Both the position numbers and the translations under genes were made by a program. Positions 1 to 11,832 of a DNA stretch of 64,000 bases are shown here, piece after piece. The notes under the pieces were generated by a model, which did not search any database, was not told the origin of the DNA, and was given only the letters and a program-made list of their open reading frames with translations. Numbering within the stretch: the first letter of the stretch is position 1; each line of letters begins with the position of its first letter. Location: contig CM055611.1 in NCBI GenBank assembly GCA_029379385.1, forward strand, positions 2,790,001 through 2,854,000. The letters run 5' to 3'. The DNA is from Quillaja saponaria (lineage: Eukaryota > Streptophyta > Magnoliopsida > Fabales > Quillajaceae).

Positions 1-3000
1 GGGACCGAGTATTCGGTTAAGGGTTCTTGTAATTTGTGTTAATGTTTACTCCTTTTATTTTTTATTTTCTAATTTTGTAGATTGATACATTTCCACCCAT
101 TATGATACACATTTTTCATGAGGGTACTTTGTGGATGATGAGGATGAGGGATTAACTTACAAAGTGTGAAAGGTAGAAAGTTACAATATTTTACCATACT
201 ATTGGAATTACTTCCATGCAAGAGATATGATTAAGAAGGACTTAGAGTACTTTAACTATATCATACTATTTTGGAGATCCTTTAAGTTACTCTGTAATGT
301 TAGACTTAAGGAATTTTCTATTGACAAAGATGTCATAGATATGATGACCACTTCTTGTAGTGATCCTAAGAGAACAATTATTATGTATGTAGAGCACATT
401 GTAGAAAATCCCGATTTGGTTGATTTTTCATTGCTATCATCTGCACCTCAACTTGAAGTAGATACCCAAGATGACTTACAAAATGAAGAGGGACATGTGC
501 ACGATGTTGAGATAAATGTAGACATGGGAGCTTGTGATGCAAGTGATGACAATGACCCTGTAGCTGAAGTAGACACCTTTGATATAGATGATATAAATGA
601 TAACAAAGTCAATGGATATGACTTACAATATAGTGACAAGGACAAGGATGGTGGTCATTTTGATATGTATGTTGATGAAAGTGATAACAACCATAATAAA
701 ATTGTCAACAAAATTTCTACAGCATCTAAAAACAGAAAAGGAACTCAAAATGTGAAGAGAAAGTTAGTGTTGAAGGAAAAATAGTGCCTTAAACTTCTAC
801 ACTAGTCCCATCATCAAGTGGTTTACATTACATTAAATATTGTTATGAGAGTGATAATCTTGACATTCCTTTGGGATCTGATAATGATGAGGGCTATAAG
901 AGTGAGATACAATACTAATTTAGTTAAGTTCAAAGAGAAGCCACATCTAAGTTTTCACTGCTTAATAGAGGTGAACCAAATATGAGAAAAATGATGTTGT
1001 GAGGTGCAGAGTTGAGTACAAGACTAGTTGTGGTTGGTGGGTGTTATGCAGTAAGGTAGATGGTCAAGGGGTTTTCAGAGTTAAGACTATAGGCCCCTCA
1101 CATAAATGCAACAAATCATTTGAAAATCTCTTATGCTAAAATCAAGAAAGTATATAAGGTCATTATGGACATAGAAAGGTTAATTACAAAATGAAGTTGG
1201 CTGATGTGGTTGATACTTTTAGGGGAAAATACATTGTAGGAATATAAAAAACAATACAATACAGAGCTAGGAAACATGCAGTCAACATAATATAAGGTAC
1301 ACACAAAGAGTAATACTCTAAGTTATGGGCTTACTATATAAAGTTGAAAATGGCTATCTATAGACCACATACCAGATTAACGAATGGAGGCCTCATATTC
1401 AAGTAAAACCTTTATTCCATAGGCTTTACATTTGTTTTGAGTCATGCAAAGGAGAATTTTTAGCTACCTACAAACCATTTATTGGCTTTGATGGATGCCA
1501 TTTAAAGGGTGAAGTATCGAGGTCAGTTGCTGGTAGCTACTGGTATTGATCCAAATGATCAATATTTCATTCCATCATCGCAATGGTTGAGCATGTGACT
1601 AAATATAGTTGGACATGGTTTATTGAAAGGTTGTTGGATGACATAGGTGACATTAGGCAACATGAATGAATGTTCATATCAGATAATTAGAAAGTAAGAC
1701 ATTTATACTATAAATTTTTTTATGGTTATGTAGCAGTAAACTTTGTTTGTATATGTATAGACTTGTCCCAGCTCTTGATCATCTAATGTAATGGATTGAG
1801 CATATATTTTTCTTAAAACACCTATATGTCAACTTCAAGTTGAGATTTGATAGACATAATGAGAGGACTTACACAACTGTTATAAGTCATCTACTGAAGA
1901 AAATGAAGGTGGCATATTGGGAAGGGGAACATGACTCAATGCTAGACCTGAAAACTCTAACATCAATACTGGATTTGAACTAAATGTTATAATCTAAACT
2001 AGTGGTAAAGGAAGAGGTATGACCAGAGGTTCAAGTGTGACCAGAAGTATTGCTGGATCTAAAGGAGCTGCTAGAAGAAGAGGAGGGGGTTTTGTTATCT
2101 AGAGGTTTTAGGGGTAGAAGAGATTCATGAAGGGGACATGTAGGTAGGGCCTTACAAACTTGAAGCAGTGGTATGGATTGATGAGGTGCAGATGTGGGAG
2201 TCAATGGAGTGAGTAGAGGAGATGCAAGAAGAGGTGGATTGAGCAAAGAATTACTTAGGCAGTTTATTGAGTTTGAAGAACCATTTCTTTTTCTGGTTGC
2301 AAATACTCAGGCATGTTTTTTATTGTCTTGGATTTAACCATGTTGATATTGATCTAAATTGTTTTTTGACCATGTTTGGTTGATTTGGATGCTAGTATTT
2401 TACATGTTGCTCATTTATCATAAACAATATAATGAATGCTTTATTGTCATTGGAAGTTATAAGTGATACTTTTTTATGTTGTTTGGTTGATTGACATATT
2501 GTTGTTTAATGCAAACTCCTCATTAAGTGTTTTTTTTTTTTTTTTGACATTGAATATAATTAAGACAACATAACCAATACAAGAAACCTACTTAGTTGAA
2601 TAAAAAGCCTCAATTTCATTATTCACTTACAAATTGTTGCAAAACTTAACACAACAAGAAACAAGTTGTGAAAAACAAACCAAGATAATAATCTTAAACT
2701 ACAAGAAATAATCAACAAAAGAGCCAAACATGCATGTCTACAACATAACCTAAAACCAAAATAAAACAACTCAACCTAATTATCGGGCAAAAGACTTAAA
2801 TAACAAACACAATCTAACTTCCTTATAAACTAAGTAACAAGCATTGAAACCAGGCAAATATACCAAGAATGCATGTCACATAGGTAAGTAGTCCTTTTCC
2901 TCTATTATAATATAACATGTCTACCATGCTTGCATATTTTATCATCAATCCAAACAAAGTAATTGGAAGAAAATCTATCCTACATATACACACAAACAAT

Positions 3001-3335
3001 AAGACACAATTGTAAATGTTCACCAAAAAAAAAAAAAAAAGACTAACATACTTACAAATTTGGACAAGACCAATAATTCCTATTAGCGTTGTGGTCCCAA
3101 GCTATGGCGAGTTTTGCATGTTCACCACACTCGCAAAATCGTGGGAGCTCCCTAACATCACTAACTGCATCTAAATGTCATTTTTTGTTAAGTTATAATT
3201 GACAGGATTTGACATTGAGGATCAAATTGCATGCTTTGGAAAATTAGAGGCTAAAATTTTTCTATTTAAAGTGTAGGGACTAAAGTAACTTCTTCGCCTA
3301 ACTATAGGGACTAAAAATATAATTTAACAAATTTT
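1..3335 (+). mobile_element. Degenerate MuDR/MULE transposon, 5' end outside window
   Basis: Remnant of an autonomous Mutator-like element. An open frame at 227-784 (185 aa, very acidic second half, rich in D, N and E) fits the N-terminal part of plant MULE transposases. About 990-1120 reads as the MuDR DNA-binding region (CGWWVLCSK followed by a KTIGPSHKC stretch). About 1470-1660 gives the transposase core in two frames: FIGFDGCHLKG, then YRGQLLVATGIDPNDQYF, then YSWTWFIERLLDDIGD. Stops and frame changes lie between these pieces, so no intact transposase remains. About 2000-2240 is Gly/Arg-rich, as at many MULE C-termini. At 3200-3330 the phrase 'gggactaaa' repeats in the style of MULE terminal inverted repeats, which marks the right end. 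The left end is not in the window. It is inactive. Confidence 0.75.
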
Positions 3336-3597
3336 ATACACAAAAGATAGTGTCAGGTTCACGTAAGTTCACCCTTTATCAAAATGGAAAATAAATTTTT
3401 TATTTTTAATGACTAGGTGTGTCCGAGCAATTTTACACGCACTTCAATTAATTACCTCTCTGGTTTGGTACAAAGACAAACTATATACACCGAAGCTAGA
3501 AGACTTATGAAGATTTTACTTCTTCATGATAATACCTTATGTATCCCCCCAATCATCTGGTGACATTTGACATTCTGAGTAATTTAGGTAAATTAAT

Positions 3598-4190
3598 CAA
3601 TATTTCAAAAATCAAACTGATGATTGACTCAAAAAATTTGTCAGGTATTAGATCATTGGTTCAATCGAAGTTGGACCGATAATTGGATCAGATGATGTCA
3701 TAAATATATTTGATTATTTATTTTAAATATTATACATATTATATAATTTTTTATTGATTATAAATACTAAATACACAAGAAAACAAACAAATATTAATTT
3801 AATATTCATTAAATAATAAAAAAATCATATCACAAATAGTCAAATATAGTTACTAATAATTAATACGATACTGGTTGATTCATCAGTGCATCACAACATA
3901 TAAATGTCAACTTATAAATCAAAATAATAATGACAATATCTATATAGAATACAATTATTTTACTAACTTTTAATATAAAATTCAATTAGTTCACTAATTT
4001 TTAATACAAATAATAGTTTATATATATATAGGTTTTGGTCGATAAAAAATGACACCGATTTTTGCAATTCTTCTAATTTTTATCGATTTTGACAGGCTCA
4101 ACTTTTTAATTCAATCCATGTACGATTTGTCACTTAAGCAACAGTTCAACCTATCCAACTAGCTAGATTGATCCAATTTTTAAAATACTA
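3598..4190. mobile_element. hAT-type MITE with 8-bp target duplication
   Basis: A 593-bp noncoding element bounded by a perfect 8-bp direct repeat AAATTAAT (3590-3597 and 4191-4198). Its ends are imperfect inverted repeats: CAATATTTCAAAAATCAAAC on the left, and the reverse complement of the right end reads TAGTATTTTAAAAATTGGAT. Eight-base duplications and termini of this kind are typical of hAT-derived MITEs. The interior is about 80% A+T with no coding frame. Confidence 0.75.
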
Positions 4191-4198
4191 AAATTAAT

Positions 4199-5091
4199 AG
4201 TTAGTTAGACATGTGGCACGGTACAATTGGATGATAGATTATATATATTTTTTGTAATATTCACAAAAATGTACTTTTTCACTCTCACACACTTTACATT
4301 TCAAAATATATTATTTATCATAATCTAATTCTGAATTTGGTATGGGAATGCCTCCAAAAATATCTGCTCACACAGCTTGTCTTACATGCTCGCAGGTTCA
4401 AGAAATTGACTACCACACCACCGTCAGCCTTTTAAGATTGAGATTTAATACCACAATCTCCTAAGAAAATTGAAACCTAGAAAATCAATGATATGAACAC
4501 TGACCAGCAGCCAACCCGTTAATGTAAAATGGAAAATGAGCTGCCACTTATATTGGAACACATGTAAAACATAAGGCATAATGTAAGCGGCAACAAGAAT
4601 ATTCCTTTTCTTATGCTTGACGATTTTTATCTACGCCTTCTCACTATTTGGTCATTACGAGAACGAAATCGGCAAAAGATCTTTCGCTTTTACAACACAT
4701 GGCATATTTTGAGGCAGATTCTTGATTAGATTTAAATTACCAAATTACCCTTTCAATTTGCTAGAAACGTTAAAATGGCCGTTGAATTGTAATTATCCCG
4801 GTTCACTTCCGTATTCAACGGTCTAACCTCTCAATCAACGGTTCATTTGTGGTCTGATGACCTAACTTCGGCGATGACGCCGTCAGCTTCCCCGTTTAGA
4901 AAAAAAAAAATTAAAAATTTCGGTAAATTTCTAATTTTCCATTTTTCTTTCTGAAGAAAGAAAGATCTCCGTTTTGGTGGAAAAAAAAAAATGTTACCGA
5001 AAAAAGAAATCATTCTGAGCCACAATTCACGAATAACACGGTTGAGAGGCTTCCACGTTAGCCTTTATATTCTTCAATTTCACTTTCGTCC
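4199..5091. other. Intergenic, upstream of the RING gene
   Basis: No supported gene. AT-rich, becoming more GC-balanced after about 4780, and containing A-runs at 4901-4910 and 4981-4990. It probably includes the distal promoter of the E3 ligase gene at 5522. No clear TATA box was identified. Confidence 0.5.

Positions 5092-5118
<27 letters not shown>
5092..5118. repeat. (CT)n microsatellite in the 5' leader
   Basis: An uninterrupted CT dinucleotide run of about 27 bases, some 400 bp upstream of the E3 ligase start codon. Pyrimidine tracts of this kind are common in plant core promoters and 5' UTRs and are often length-polymorphic. Confidence 0.85.
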
Positions 5119-5122
<4 letters not shown>

Positions 5123-5521
5123 TCATTCATTCTCTGTCTGTCTCTGTGCTTCAGTGAATTTCCTAAAAGATTAGGTTTTTCGTTTGCTGATATATTCCTT
5201 GTCAGATTAGCCACTAAGATTTTCAAAGAAAAAATTGACTGACAATTTTGTTTTTATTTCTCTTTCAAGCATTGAAAATCAATATCTGATTTTCGGTTTT
5301 TTTCCTCCCTGATCGTTTAAGAGAAGGTTTCTTTCATTTCTCAACAAATTTCTTGATTCTGGGTTTGAAATTTACAGTTTTGAGGTTTGGGTTTTCTGAG
5401 AAATTGTCCAAGGAATTTGGGGTATTTGGGTTTGAGTTCCGGATAGAAGAAAGGGATTTAGGGTTTTCCATTTGTTACTCTCGTACAGAGAGTGAGCGAA
5501 AATTGTGGGGTGGTTTCATCA

Positions 5522-6646
5522 ATGGCTTCAGTTGGATCTTCATATTGGTGTTACAGATGTAATCGATTCATTAGGGCTCGGGTTCGGGCACAAGACACAA
5601 TTCTCTGCCCAGACTGTGGTGCTGGATTTATAGAAGAAATCAGCAGCCCTACCCGCTCTCCTCTCCATCGGTTTCCTGCAACGGCGGTGTATCTCGATAA
5701 TGGGACTAACTCCGAGCATAGCATCAGTCCAACACTACTCCCCAGTCGGAGGAATGGTGGGGAACGGTCTCCTTTCAACCCCGTGATTGTCCTCCGTGGG
5801 CCAGGTGATGGTGGCGGTGGAAATGAAGGAATTAGAGCTGAAAGAGGAAACTTTGAGCTTTATTATGATGAGGGTGCTGGCTCGGGTCTTCGGCCTCTTC
5901 CCTCTAGTGTATCGGAGTTCTTGATGGGGTCTGGATTTGATCGACTTCTTGACCAGTTGGCTCAATTAGAAATAAATGGGATTGGGCGATTGGGTCACCC
6001 TCCTGCATCGAAGGCTGCAATTGAGTCTATGCCCATCATCAAGATTGTTTGTACTCATATTTCCACTGAATCACATTGTGCTGTATGTAAAGAACCTTTT
6101 GAGCTTGACTCAGAAGCTCGTGAGATGCCTTGTAAGCACATTTACCATTCTGATTGTATCCTTCCTTGGCTTTCAATTCGTAATTCATGTCCAGTTTGCC
6201 GCCTTGAGTTACCTACTGAAGTGAGCAGAAGTAGCAGTGGAAGAAACTCCCCACTCTCTGATGGGGTTCGAGATGAAGATAATGTTGGATTGACAATATG
6301 GAGACTTCCTGGTGGTGGGTTTGCTGTAGGGAGGTTTACTGGGGGCAGACGAGCAGCAGAACGTGAACTTCCTGTTGTATACACAGAAATGGATGGTGGC
6401 TTCAATACTGGTGGTGTTCCAAGGAGGATTTCCTGGGAATCAAGTGTAAGAAGATCTAGGGAGGCACGAGGATTGGGTGGTGTCTTCCGCAATTTCTTTT
6501 CATTTTTTCGGAGGATTAGGACTTCTTCCTCTCGTTCCTCTGGAGCTCAATCAGGGTTAACAGGAAGAAGTCGCTCCAGTACAGTGTTCAGTAGAACCTT
6601 AAGGAGGCGCGATCAGCTTTGGTCTGTGGACGACAACAGATGGTGA
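5522..6646 (+). CDS. RDUF: RING-H2 E3 ubiquitin ligase with DUF1117 (RDUF type)
   Basis: Single-exon gene, 374 aa, predicted to transfer ubiquitin to substrates with an E2 enzyme. The N-terminus is a zinc ribbon (YWCYRC at residues 8-13 and CPDC at 29-32). A low-complexity Gly/Ser/Arg linker follows. The RING-H2 domain is complete, with ligands C186, C189, C204, H206, H209, C212, C223 and C226 and a Trp (W216) where E2-binding RINGs carry it. Then comes the DUF1117 block around residues 255-310 (LTIWRLPGGGFAVGRF) and a basic Ser/Arg-rich tail. This order defines Arabidopsis RDUF1/RDUF2, which are linked to ABA and drought responses (family knowledge). An in-frame ATG at 5492 would add ten residues, but the MASVGSSYWCYRC start at 5522 matches the family. 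No membrane segment is seen. The frame is intact. Confidence 0.93.
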   Translation: MASVGSSYWCYRCNRFIRARVRAQDTILCPDCGAGFIEEISSPTRSPLHRFPATAVYLDNGTNSEHSISPTLLPSRRNGGERSPFNPVIVLRGPGDGGGGNEGIRAERGNFELYYDEGAGSGLRPLPSSVSEFLMGSGFDRLLDQLAQLEINGIGRLGHPPASKAAIESMPIIKIVCTHISTESHCAVCKEPFELDSEAREMPCKHIYHSDCILPWLSIRNSCPVCRLELPTEVSRSSSGRNSPLSDGVRDEDNVGLTIWRLPGGGFAVGRFTGGRRAAERELPVVYTEMDGGFNTGGVPRRISWESSVRRSREARGLGGVFRNFFSFFRRIRTSSSRSSGAQSGLTGRSRSSTVFSRTLRRRDQLWSVDDNRW

Positions 6647-9455
6647 AGTTTCTTTCAGTGACTTCAAGGAGGGAAATTGAAACGTGAATTTCCTTTATCT
6701 TGGTCTTCATTCAGACTATGGTTCTGCAGTTTTCTCTGTTCAATGAGGAACCACTTTTGAATTGTATGATTTTACGCACTGTACATAACAATACATGAGG
6801 AAGGGTTTAGGAATTTCTGTATCTTAATTTTTTCTCAAGTGAGAGAATTTTGAACTTGCTATGCAATAAGATTTGGTTGAAATCGAAGAAAGCTAAGATA
6901 CTTGTTCAGTTGAAGTGGCCCTTCAGACGTTCAAGGTAGTAGCCTCATGTAACTATTCCTGTTGCTGTTATGTTATTTTATGAAGAGTTGCTCGTGTTCT
7001 TTTTGAAGCAATATTTGTTCGTCTCTTTCCTAGAATGTTTTGTTTCGGGAGCATTTTAATATGTTCATCTGAACTTCATGGAAAATTTTGACCTGTTTTG
7101 TTCTAGTGACATGGTCTGTCTCTATTCTGTTTAATGAAACTTCTAAATTTATTCAATTTTAGATTCAATTTCTGTGGGTCTACATGTATGTTTTAGGTCA
7201 CTTTCAAGCTTCTTTGCCCATGTGCTTTGTTTCATAAGTTCAAAATTTCTAGTCCATAACTCATTCATGGAGATCAGTAACTTGCAGAATGTGCCCAATG
7301 CTTCTGCTTGCAGGTTGACAATGCCATTGGTGGACAAGTAAAGCAGGAGACCAAGTTACCATTTTTGAGCTCAGATCTTTCATTTTATTTTTTCTCTATA
7401 ATCAAGCATGTGCCCTCTCAAAAGCCAAAAAAAAAAAAAAAAGAATATCATGTAGTTCTTGACTATTTGGATGCTGTTGGTGTCATTGAGATCCATTTTC
7501 AGTGGCATGGAGTGCTTCAGTTTGTTCATCCTTAGGTTATTCTGCTTTTTTATGGAAGTGTTTAATTAAAAAGAACATATGGTACAACAGATTTGTTTTA
7601 GTATCCAAATAAGTGTTCCAAGTGACATTTTGACTAAATTTACATGTACTTTCCTTTGAAGAAAAACTGGAAAATAGCGTACGTCGACTAGGATTATTAT
7701 GATTTTGCTACAGGTCATGTCTCTTTGCAGCCTTTTTATTGTCAATAATTTCAGAAGTCAAGTATTACCTTTTGATTCAGATTCTCGTGTTCTTTAAAAA
7801 CAAAAGTAAGATCTGTTCTAAAATTCAAGGCTCAAATTGTTTTTACAATAAAATACACTTTTGGAAGGGAAAAGGGGAGCTGTAGGGTTGGATCTTCTCT
7901 AGCACAGGAGAGGACCCAAATATCTTTGACCTCTCGTTAACTTGATTATGGAATTAATTGGAAAAAAACTGAAGCAGTATTTATGGTGTTGTGTGAAAGA
8001 TCATATAAATTATCATTGTTGTTTATGGTTTTCTATTAATATGTTGCAATGAAATGTCAGTTGACTTTGTGAGTTGGTCTGGAATATAGTCCTAAACTGA
8101 CTACTGTTACAGATGTATATGATATATAAAGTTGCACTACCATTAGTTAACCCTGGGAGGGGGGAATAACCTAATAAGGTTGATAAGCTTCTTCTGGAAG
8201 TCATGAAATAATGCCTTCTTGTTTACATGAAAGCATCAGTTTTTGGTTTTCTATTTTGAAAACGTTTGTTGCAAAGAATTAAAATTGCTTACATTCTGGA
8301 GGACCATATATCTGCTACTTCCTTTTCTCCCCCGAATCTAACATTTCTAGAAATATTAAATCGTTTCTGTAGTTCATGATCGGTCCTCTTTTAGGTAGCC
8401 TAGAAGGTCCACTGGAAAATTCTCTTCAAGATGCATATACTGAAAGCTTTATTAGGCAACCCTGGCTCCTCAATTTACTGGTGTGTGAGTTGAAGATGAT
8501 TCAGAGTATCTGGGTAGACTTGGCGTGGCTATACTTGTGGTGTGCAGTCCTTTGGCTGAACTATTGAGTGTGGGAGCAGCAGATCTTGCCTACCTTGGGT
8601 GGAAAATTAAGACATTCGGCAGATGCTGAATTTGTTAATCAGGTTACAGACCGATGTGTGCATCCTTCTACCCTTAGAGGCTCTTACTGGTGATTGCTAA
8701 GCTTTATTCAGTCAAAACTGGCTTCTGTTCCTGACCTCAAAACTTTAGAGAAGGTATTGTTCCTGCTGGTTTCATGACTAAGCTAAGCTACGAGTCAAAT
8801 GAGATACATGTCTTTCACAGCAAATCCTCTTTCTTCTACTTTAACTGCTGCTGCTTCTAGATGCTATAACTTACCTCTTCAGCAAGGCTTTGCCGAAGCT
8901 TTTGGCTCTGTCCTATATATTTGGAGGGGAACAAGAAAAGAGAGACATAGGTTTCTGGGACTCAGGGCTGAAGCTCTGGATTTATGGTTGTTGTGCTGGT
9001 GACTTTCTTTGGATCAAACCTTTGGGAATACAGTCATAATGAATCTTCAGTGTTTTTTGTTTGTTTGTTTTACTTCTATTAATTTCTTGATAAACTCTTC
9101 AGAACTTAACTAGTGTTGCTGTCGAAGGGGAAACCATCCACGGGGATTTTCTTGTAATTTGAGGTCTTTTTAACACCGACCAGTATCTTCTCCATCTTGA
9201 ATATGGTTGGGGTCTTTGGTTAACTGAATGCTATATAGCTTGGCTTCATTGGATAAGTGAGGGACTGGGACCAACCTTATCCTGAATACCTCAGTGATCT
9301 GTTCTGACGTGGCCTTATCCAAATCACATGCATTACTAGTGATGTTACAAAAATTAGGAATTGTGTCATGTTTGCATCCAAGAAATTGATTAGTTGGTCA
9401 GCTTCCAAATCTTAAGCTGATTCACTGTGAAAACTAGTTGTCTCAAATTAACAAA
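6647..9455 (+). other. 3' UTR of the E3 gene and unresolved region with gene-like fragments
   Basis: The first few hundred bases are probably the 3' UTR of the RING gene. Short open stretches between 8376 and 9003 read like pieces of protein in changing frames, for example LGRLGVAILVVCSPLAELL near 8510-8570. They have stops between them and I cannot assign them to a family. They may be exons of an unrecognised gene or a pseudogene upstream of the small zinc-finger gene. The rest shows nothing I can support. Confidence 0.35.
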
Positions 9456-10121
9456 ATGGCATCCGTAACACCTTTGCAGATCATTATTACCAAGAATTCA
9501 CTGAAGCAACCCACTGTAGCAGGCATTCATCTTCCTGTGTTTAACAATCATCTGCCACTGGCTCGTTCAGCAATTCCTCTATGGAATTTGAGTCAGAAGA
9601 ACCAAATAGATCTTCAACTACAGTTGCTGCAGTTGGTGATGTTTCTGCTGATGGCACAACCTACCTAATTGCTGGTGCGGTTGCAGTGGGCCTTCTTGGA
9701 ACAGCCTTCCCCATACTCTTCTCTCGAAAAGACCTGTAATTACACCTCCCTCCTTATGATCATAACTGAACTCGTGGGCTTTCTGTATTATGGATGCACT
9801 TTTTTCTGATTAGAATTGCTTTAACAAAGGAACCTGATTAAGCTATATTTGTAGGACTTATTACTCTGGATTTGTGTTAGAATCAACAAGTTCTCATTTT
9901 GGAATGTGCATTCTATTTGCAGCATTCTGTTTGTAATGTTCAGGTTAATTTGTTAACATGGTGCTTACTTTGAATTTCACAGGTGTCCTGAATGCGATGG
10001 AGCGGGTTTTGTTAGGAAGTCTGGGGTGACCTTGAGGGCAAATGCAGCAAGGAAAGACCAGGCTCAAATTGTTTGTGCTCGTTGCAATGGTCTTGGGAAG
10101 CTCAACCAAATTGACAAATAG
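9456..10121 (+). CDS. Small plastid-type DnaJ-like zinc-finger membrane protein (frame break in exon 1)
   Basis: Two exons are visible. Exon 2 (9983-10121) is clear: it follows an ag acceptor and encodes CPECDGAGF, a basic stretch, CARCNGLGK and the stop. These are two CxxCxG-like motifs as in DnaJ-type Cys-rich domains. It joins in phase to exon 1 ending at 9735 (donor gtaatt), which gives FSRKDLCPEC across the junction. Exon 1 encodes one hydrophobic segment (TTYLIAGAVAVGLLGTAFPI) after a VAAVGDVSADG stretch. The only good start, ATG 9456 (MASVTPLQIIITKNSLKQP, chloroplast transit-like), is in a different frame. The two frames overlap only between about 9543 and 9668, so a one-base indel or an unseen splice is needed there. 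The role is unknown. A thylakoid or envelope redox/chaperone protein is an inference from the motifs. Confidence 0.6.
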
Positions 10122-10490
10122 ATGTACACTCCTTTTCTTCATGTAGTTCCAGACCACTTGTATTGTTCAGGTTCCAACACCTTCATTTCAAATTTTTCTT
10201 ACAATAATCACTATGTAATTCTGTATTTACTGGTCTGAACTTCGAACTCAATTGATAATTTGTATATCAATTTTTCATGCTATAATCATATAAAGTTTGT
10301 TGTTTTACTGGCTCTGGACTCTGGAGCAAAGGGGAAAATACGTTTTGTTGTTCTGTTCCTTCCACAAAGCCCCTTCAGTCCAGCTAAACAAGTTAATTAC
10401 TCTGGTTTGCATATGCTACCTATTTACAATACCAATGCCAGCTTTCAAATTACAAAGCAATATTTGGCAAAAAAATTTGAACTTCCATAG

Positions 10491-11027
10491 TGTCACAACC
10501 CAAGCTTGTCCAGTGCATGTCGCACATGGCGGCTTGCCTTGTGATGGGCACATTGTGGGTAGCTAGGCATATGTCATGACACAGTGTGGCATCTTTGTAA
10601 ATAGGTAGCCAGGGGTAGTCGGGCAACTGGGAAATATGATGTTCCCTCCTGCCAGAGGGGTTATGGCGCAGAAAGCTTCTTTAGGGGGTGTATATGTGAG
10701 AAAATCAAAGTTGTACACGAGCTTGTCGGATGAGTGTCAAAGGTCTTGGTGTTGCTTGTAACTCCCCCTACATCAAGCCATTTGCCTATGTCGTAGGCAT
10801 GTCGAGAGCATTTTGATAGCATTGTAATTTGATCTTTTTTCAATTAATGAGAAGTTGAAGCCCTTTCTTGCAAACTGTGTTGTATTTGCTTTCTTGCTTA
10901 CATTGTTGCGCACTAGCCTTGCGGGTTGACACCTGAGGGGCATTGAAGAAGCTGACTTGCTATCCACGAGGGGTTAGCAAGTGCTTACATAGACGTCTTT
11001 ACGTACTAGCAAAGTCGGCCCGTGACA
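10491..11027 (+). mobile_element. Solo LTR (537 bp) with 5-bp target duplication
   Basis: The segment begins TGTCACAACC and ends CCCGTGACA, a 6-bp TGTCAC/GTGACA inverted terminus of LTR type. It is flanked on both sides by CATAG (10486-10490 and 11028-11032). No internal retrotransposon domain is adjacent, so this is a solo LTR left by recombination. It lies about 370 bp downstream of the stop codon of the small zinc-finger gene. Its strand follows the TG-to-CA convention only. Confidence 0.85.
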
Positions 11028-11032
11028 CATAG

Positions 11033-11832
11033 GCAGATAGAATCATATACGATTTCATCCCTTTTCTGCTACATGGGTTCATACATATCAAAATGGGGGT
11101 TAAAGGGTGTCTAATAGTCTATGAATGAACATTGAAACAATCCCCTCCTCTGCAAAAAGGCAAGGGTGACAAATCTGACTATCTAAGCAGTAGCTGTTAC
11201 TGCTTTCAAAATTCAGAAACTATGACCCAGAAGAAAAAGGATGAGTACAATCTCATATTACCTAAGATTTGGGGTTCCAAAAAGTATAAAATTTACAAGT
11301 AATTACAGTTTTGGCCAATAAGATGGTAGATTAGAATCTATAAAATGAAAAGGGCTGTGTGCCCACATGCCACATGTATTACATTTTTCCGTTGGACTTG
11401 CCTTAAGTTCGGATCTCCTCGTTATCTGCCTCTACTGAGATTTTTAGTAATTATTATTTATAGTAAGACTTGGTCCTCAATGACAAAATAAAAAAACAAA
11501 GAAGTTTTTTTTTTTTGATAAGAACAAAGAAGTTAAAAACACGCTGTCCTCTCCCCTCCTCCCCGATTTGCTTGGTTTCTTAAGTACTTCAAACATAAAA
11601 CCAGATTAAACAAAACATATTATGGTCTGCAAAACTACATTAGCAATTATATAATGTGTTTTATATTTCTTTGTCTGTTTCTGATCAAACCGACTTAAAT
11701 ACAGCCAGTATTGTAGCCTTAATCCCTGCCAACTTCAAATGAAAGAAAAGCTACAGAGTTTCGTTCTTTCAGAGAAAACAGATGCTCTGTTTTTTGGCTC
11801 ATTTTAATGCATGAACTGACATTAAGGGTGGG
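11033..11832 (+). other. Intergenic / upstream of AVT1
   Basis: No coding sequence is supported. The stretch is moderately AT-rich with a T-run near 11506-11516. It presumably contains the promoter and 5' UTR of the transporter gene starting at 11833. Confidence 0.5.

Noticed and set aside
5353..5562. 69-codon open frame before the RING gene
   Set aside because: Lies in the 5' UTR in another frame and is Phe/Gly-rich without family features. A regulatory uORF is possible but unsupported.
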